Positions 7,606 to 7,884 of a stretch of DNA of 7,884 nucleotides are shown here, piece by piece. The notes below the pieces were generated by a model. It saw nothing but the letters and a program-made list of their open reading frames with translations. It was not told the DNA's origin and ran no database searches. The DNA is taken from NCBI GenBank assembly GCA_030636465.1, contig DAOVWW010000057.1:1-7884 (forward strand), given 5' to 3'. Each line of letters opens with the position of its first letter. Within the stretch, counting starts at the first letter, position 1. Position numbers and translations under genes: made by a program. The DNA is from Gammaproteobacteria bacterium (GTDB lineage Bacteria > Pseudomonadota > Gammaproteobacteria > BMS3Bbin11).

Positions 7606-7628
7606 GCTGTGGTCTGCTGTAAGAATCG

Positions 7629-7883
7629 TTATTTGTTGGTAACCAGTGTACCTTCATCGTTACCATCCAGTATTCTAGCAAGAGCCCCTTCTGAACGCAT
7701 CGCATAAACGCGTAAAGGCAGATTATTTTCCAGACAAAGTGTGATTGCCGTCAGATCCATAACACCCAGCTGGCGCTGCAGAACTTCATCAAAGCTCAGC
7801 TGCTGGAATTTTTTGGCATCAGGAGTAGTTTTCGGATCGGCATCATAAACACCATCTACCTGGGTAGCTTTTAACAGCAGGTC
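7629..7883 (-). CDS. pyrH: UMP kinase PyrH, C-terminal part, 5' end cut by window edge
   Basis: PyrH phosphorylates UMP to UDP in pyrimidine nucleotide synthesis; it is a hexameric member of the amino acid kinase family and is controlled by GTP and UTP in E. coli. Only the last 84 residues are present, so about two thirds of the gene lies beyond the right edge. Visible family features are LLLKATQVDGVYDADPK near the start of the fragment, QLSFDEVL, then VMDLTAITLCLENNLPLRVY, and the ending GTLVTNK before a TAA stop. These align with the end of E. coli PyrH, which finishes EGTLITE. Its place just upstream of frr is the usual one. I expect tsf and rpsB further upstream, outside the window. Confidence 0.94.
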   Translation of the reverse strand, partial: DLLLKATQVDGVYDADPKTTPDAKKFQQLSFDEVLQRQLGVMDLTAITLCLENNLPLRVYAMRSEGALARILDGNDEGTLVTNK

Positions 7884-7884
7884 A

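Noticed and set aside
7604..7620. Direct repeat of CTGCTGT, twice at a 10-base period, in the pyrH-frr gap
   Set aside because: It is only seven bases repeated twice, and part of it overlaps the frr ribosome binding region; this is most likely chance.

Overview
The window is a dense, single-strand housekeeping operon from a gammaproteobacterium. All eight genes lie on the minus strand, so transcription runs from the right edge to the left edge. In transcription order they are pyrH (3' end only), frr, uppS, cdsA, dxr, rseP, bamA and skp/ompH (5' part only). This is the conserved cluster that couples UMP kinase and ribosome recycling to isoprenoid and phospholipid synthesis and to outer-membrane biogenesis. 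The presence of dxr, a LptD/BamA-type outer membrane assembly module and RseP points to a Gram-negative proteobacterium. The order frr-uppS-cdsA-dxr-rseP-bamA-skp is the arrangement I know from Pseudomonas-like gammaproteobacteria; E. coli instead has dxr between frr and uppS. I cannot name a genus. Base composition looks close to even and is uniform by eye, with no sign of transfer.

Layout from right to left: pyrH C-terminus (7629-7883), a 36-base gap, frr (7035-7592), a 20-base gap, uppS (6223-7014), an 8-base overlap, cdsA (5382-6230), a 4-base overlap, dxr (4180-5385, TTG start), a 35-base gap, rseP (2783-4144), a 27-base gap, bamA (461-2755), a 33-base gap, and the 5' part of skp (1-427). 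No intergenic stretch exceeds 36 bases. There are no RNA genes, mobile elements, CRISPR arrays or convincing terminators, and no plausible gene on the plus strand.

The genes form a logical set. Dxr commits carbon to the MEP pathway, whose products feed UppS, which makes the undecaprenyl carrier for peptidoglycan and O-antigen. CdsA makes CDP-diacylglycerol for phospholipids. RseP executes the envelope stress response, BamA inserts outer membrane proteins and Skp chaperones them through the periplasm. PyrH supplies UMP-derived nucleotides and Frr recycles ribosomes.

I did not find a new system. The one notable anomaly is in Dxr. Its NADPH-binding GSTGSIG signature reads GSTVTIG, and its ANKES motif reads ANKEP, while every catalytic and metal-binding residue I can place is intact. 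Minor points are the TTG start of dxr inside a TTGA overlap, weak ribosome binding sites at rseP and bamA, and an extra Asn after the C-terminal aromatic residue of BamA.
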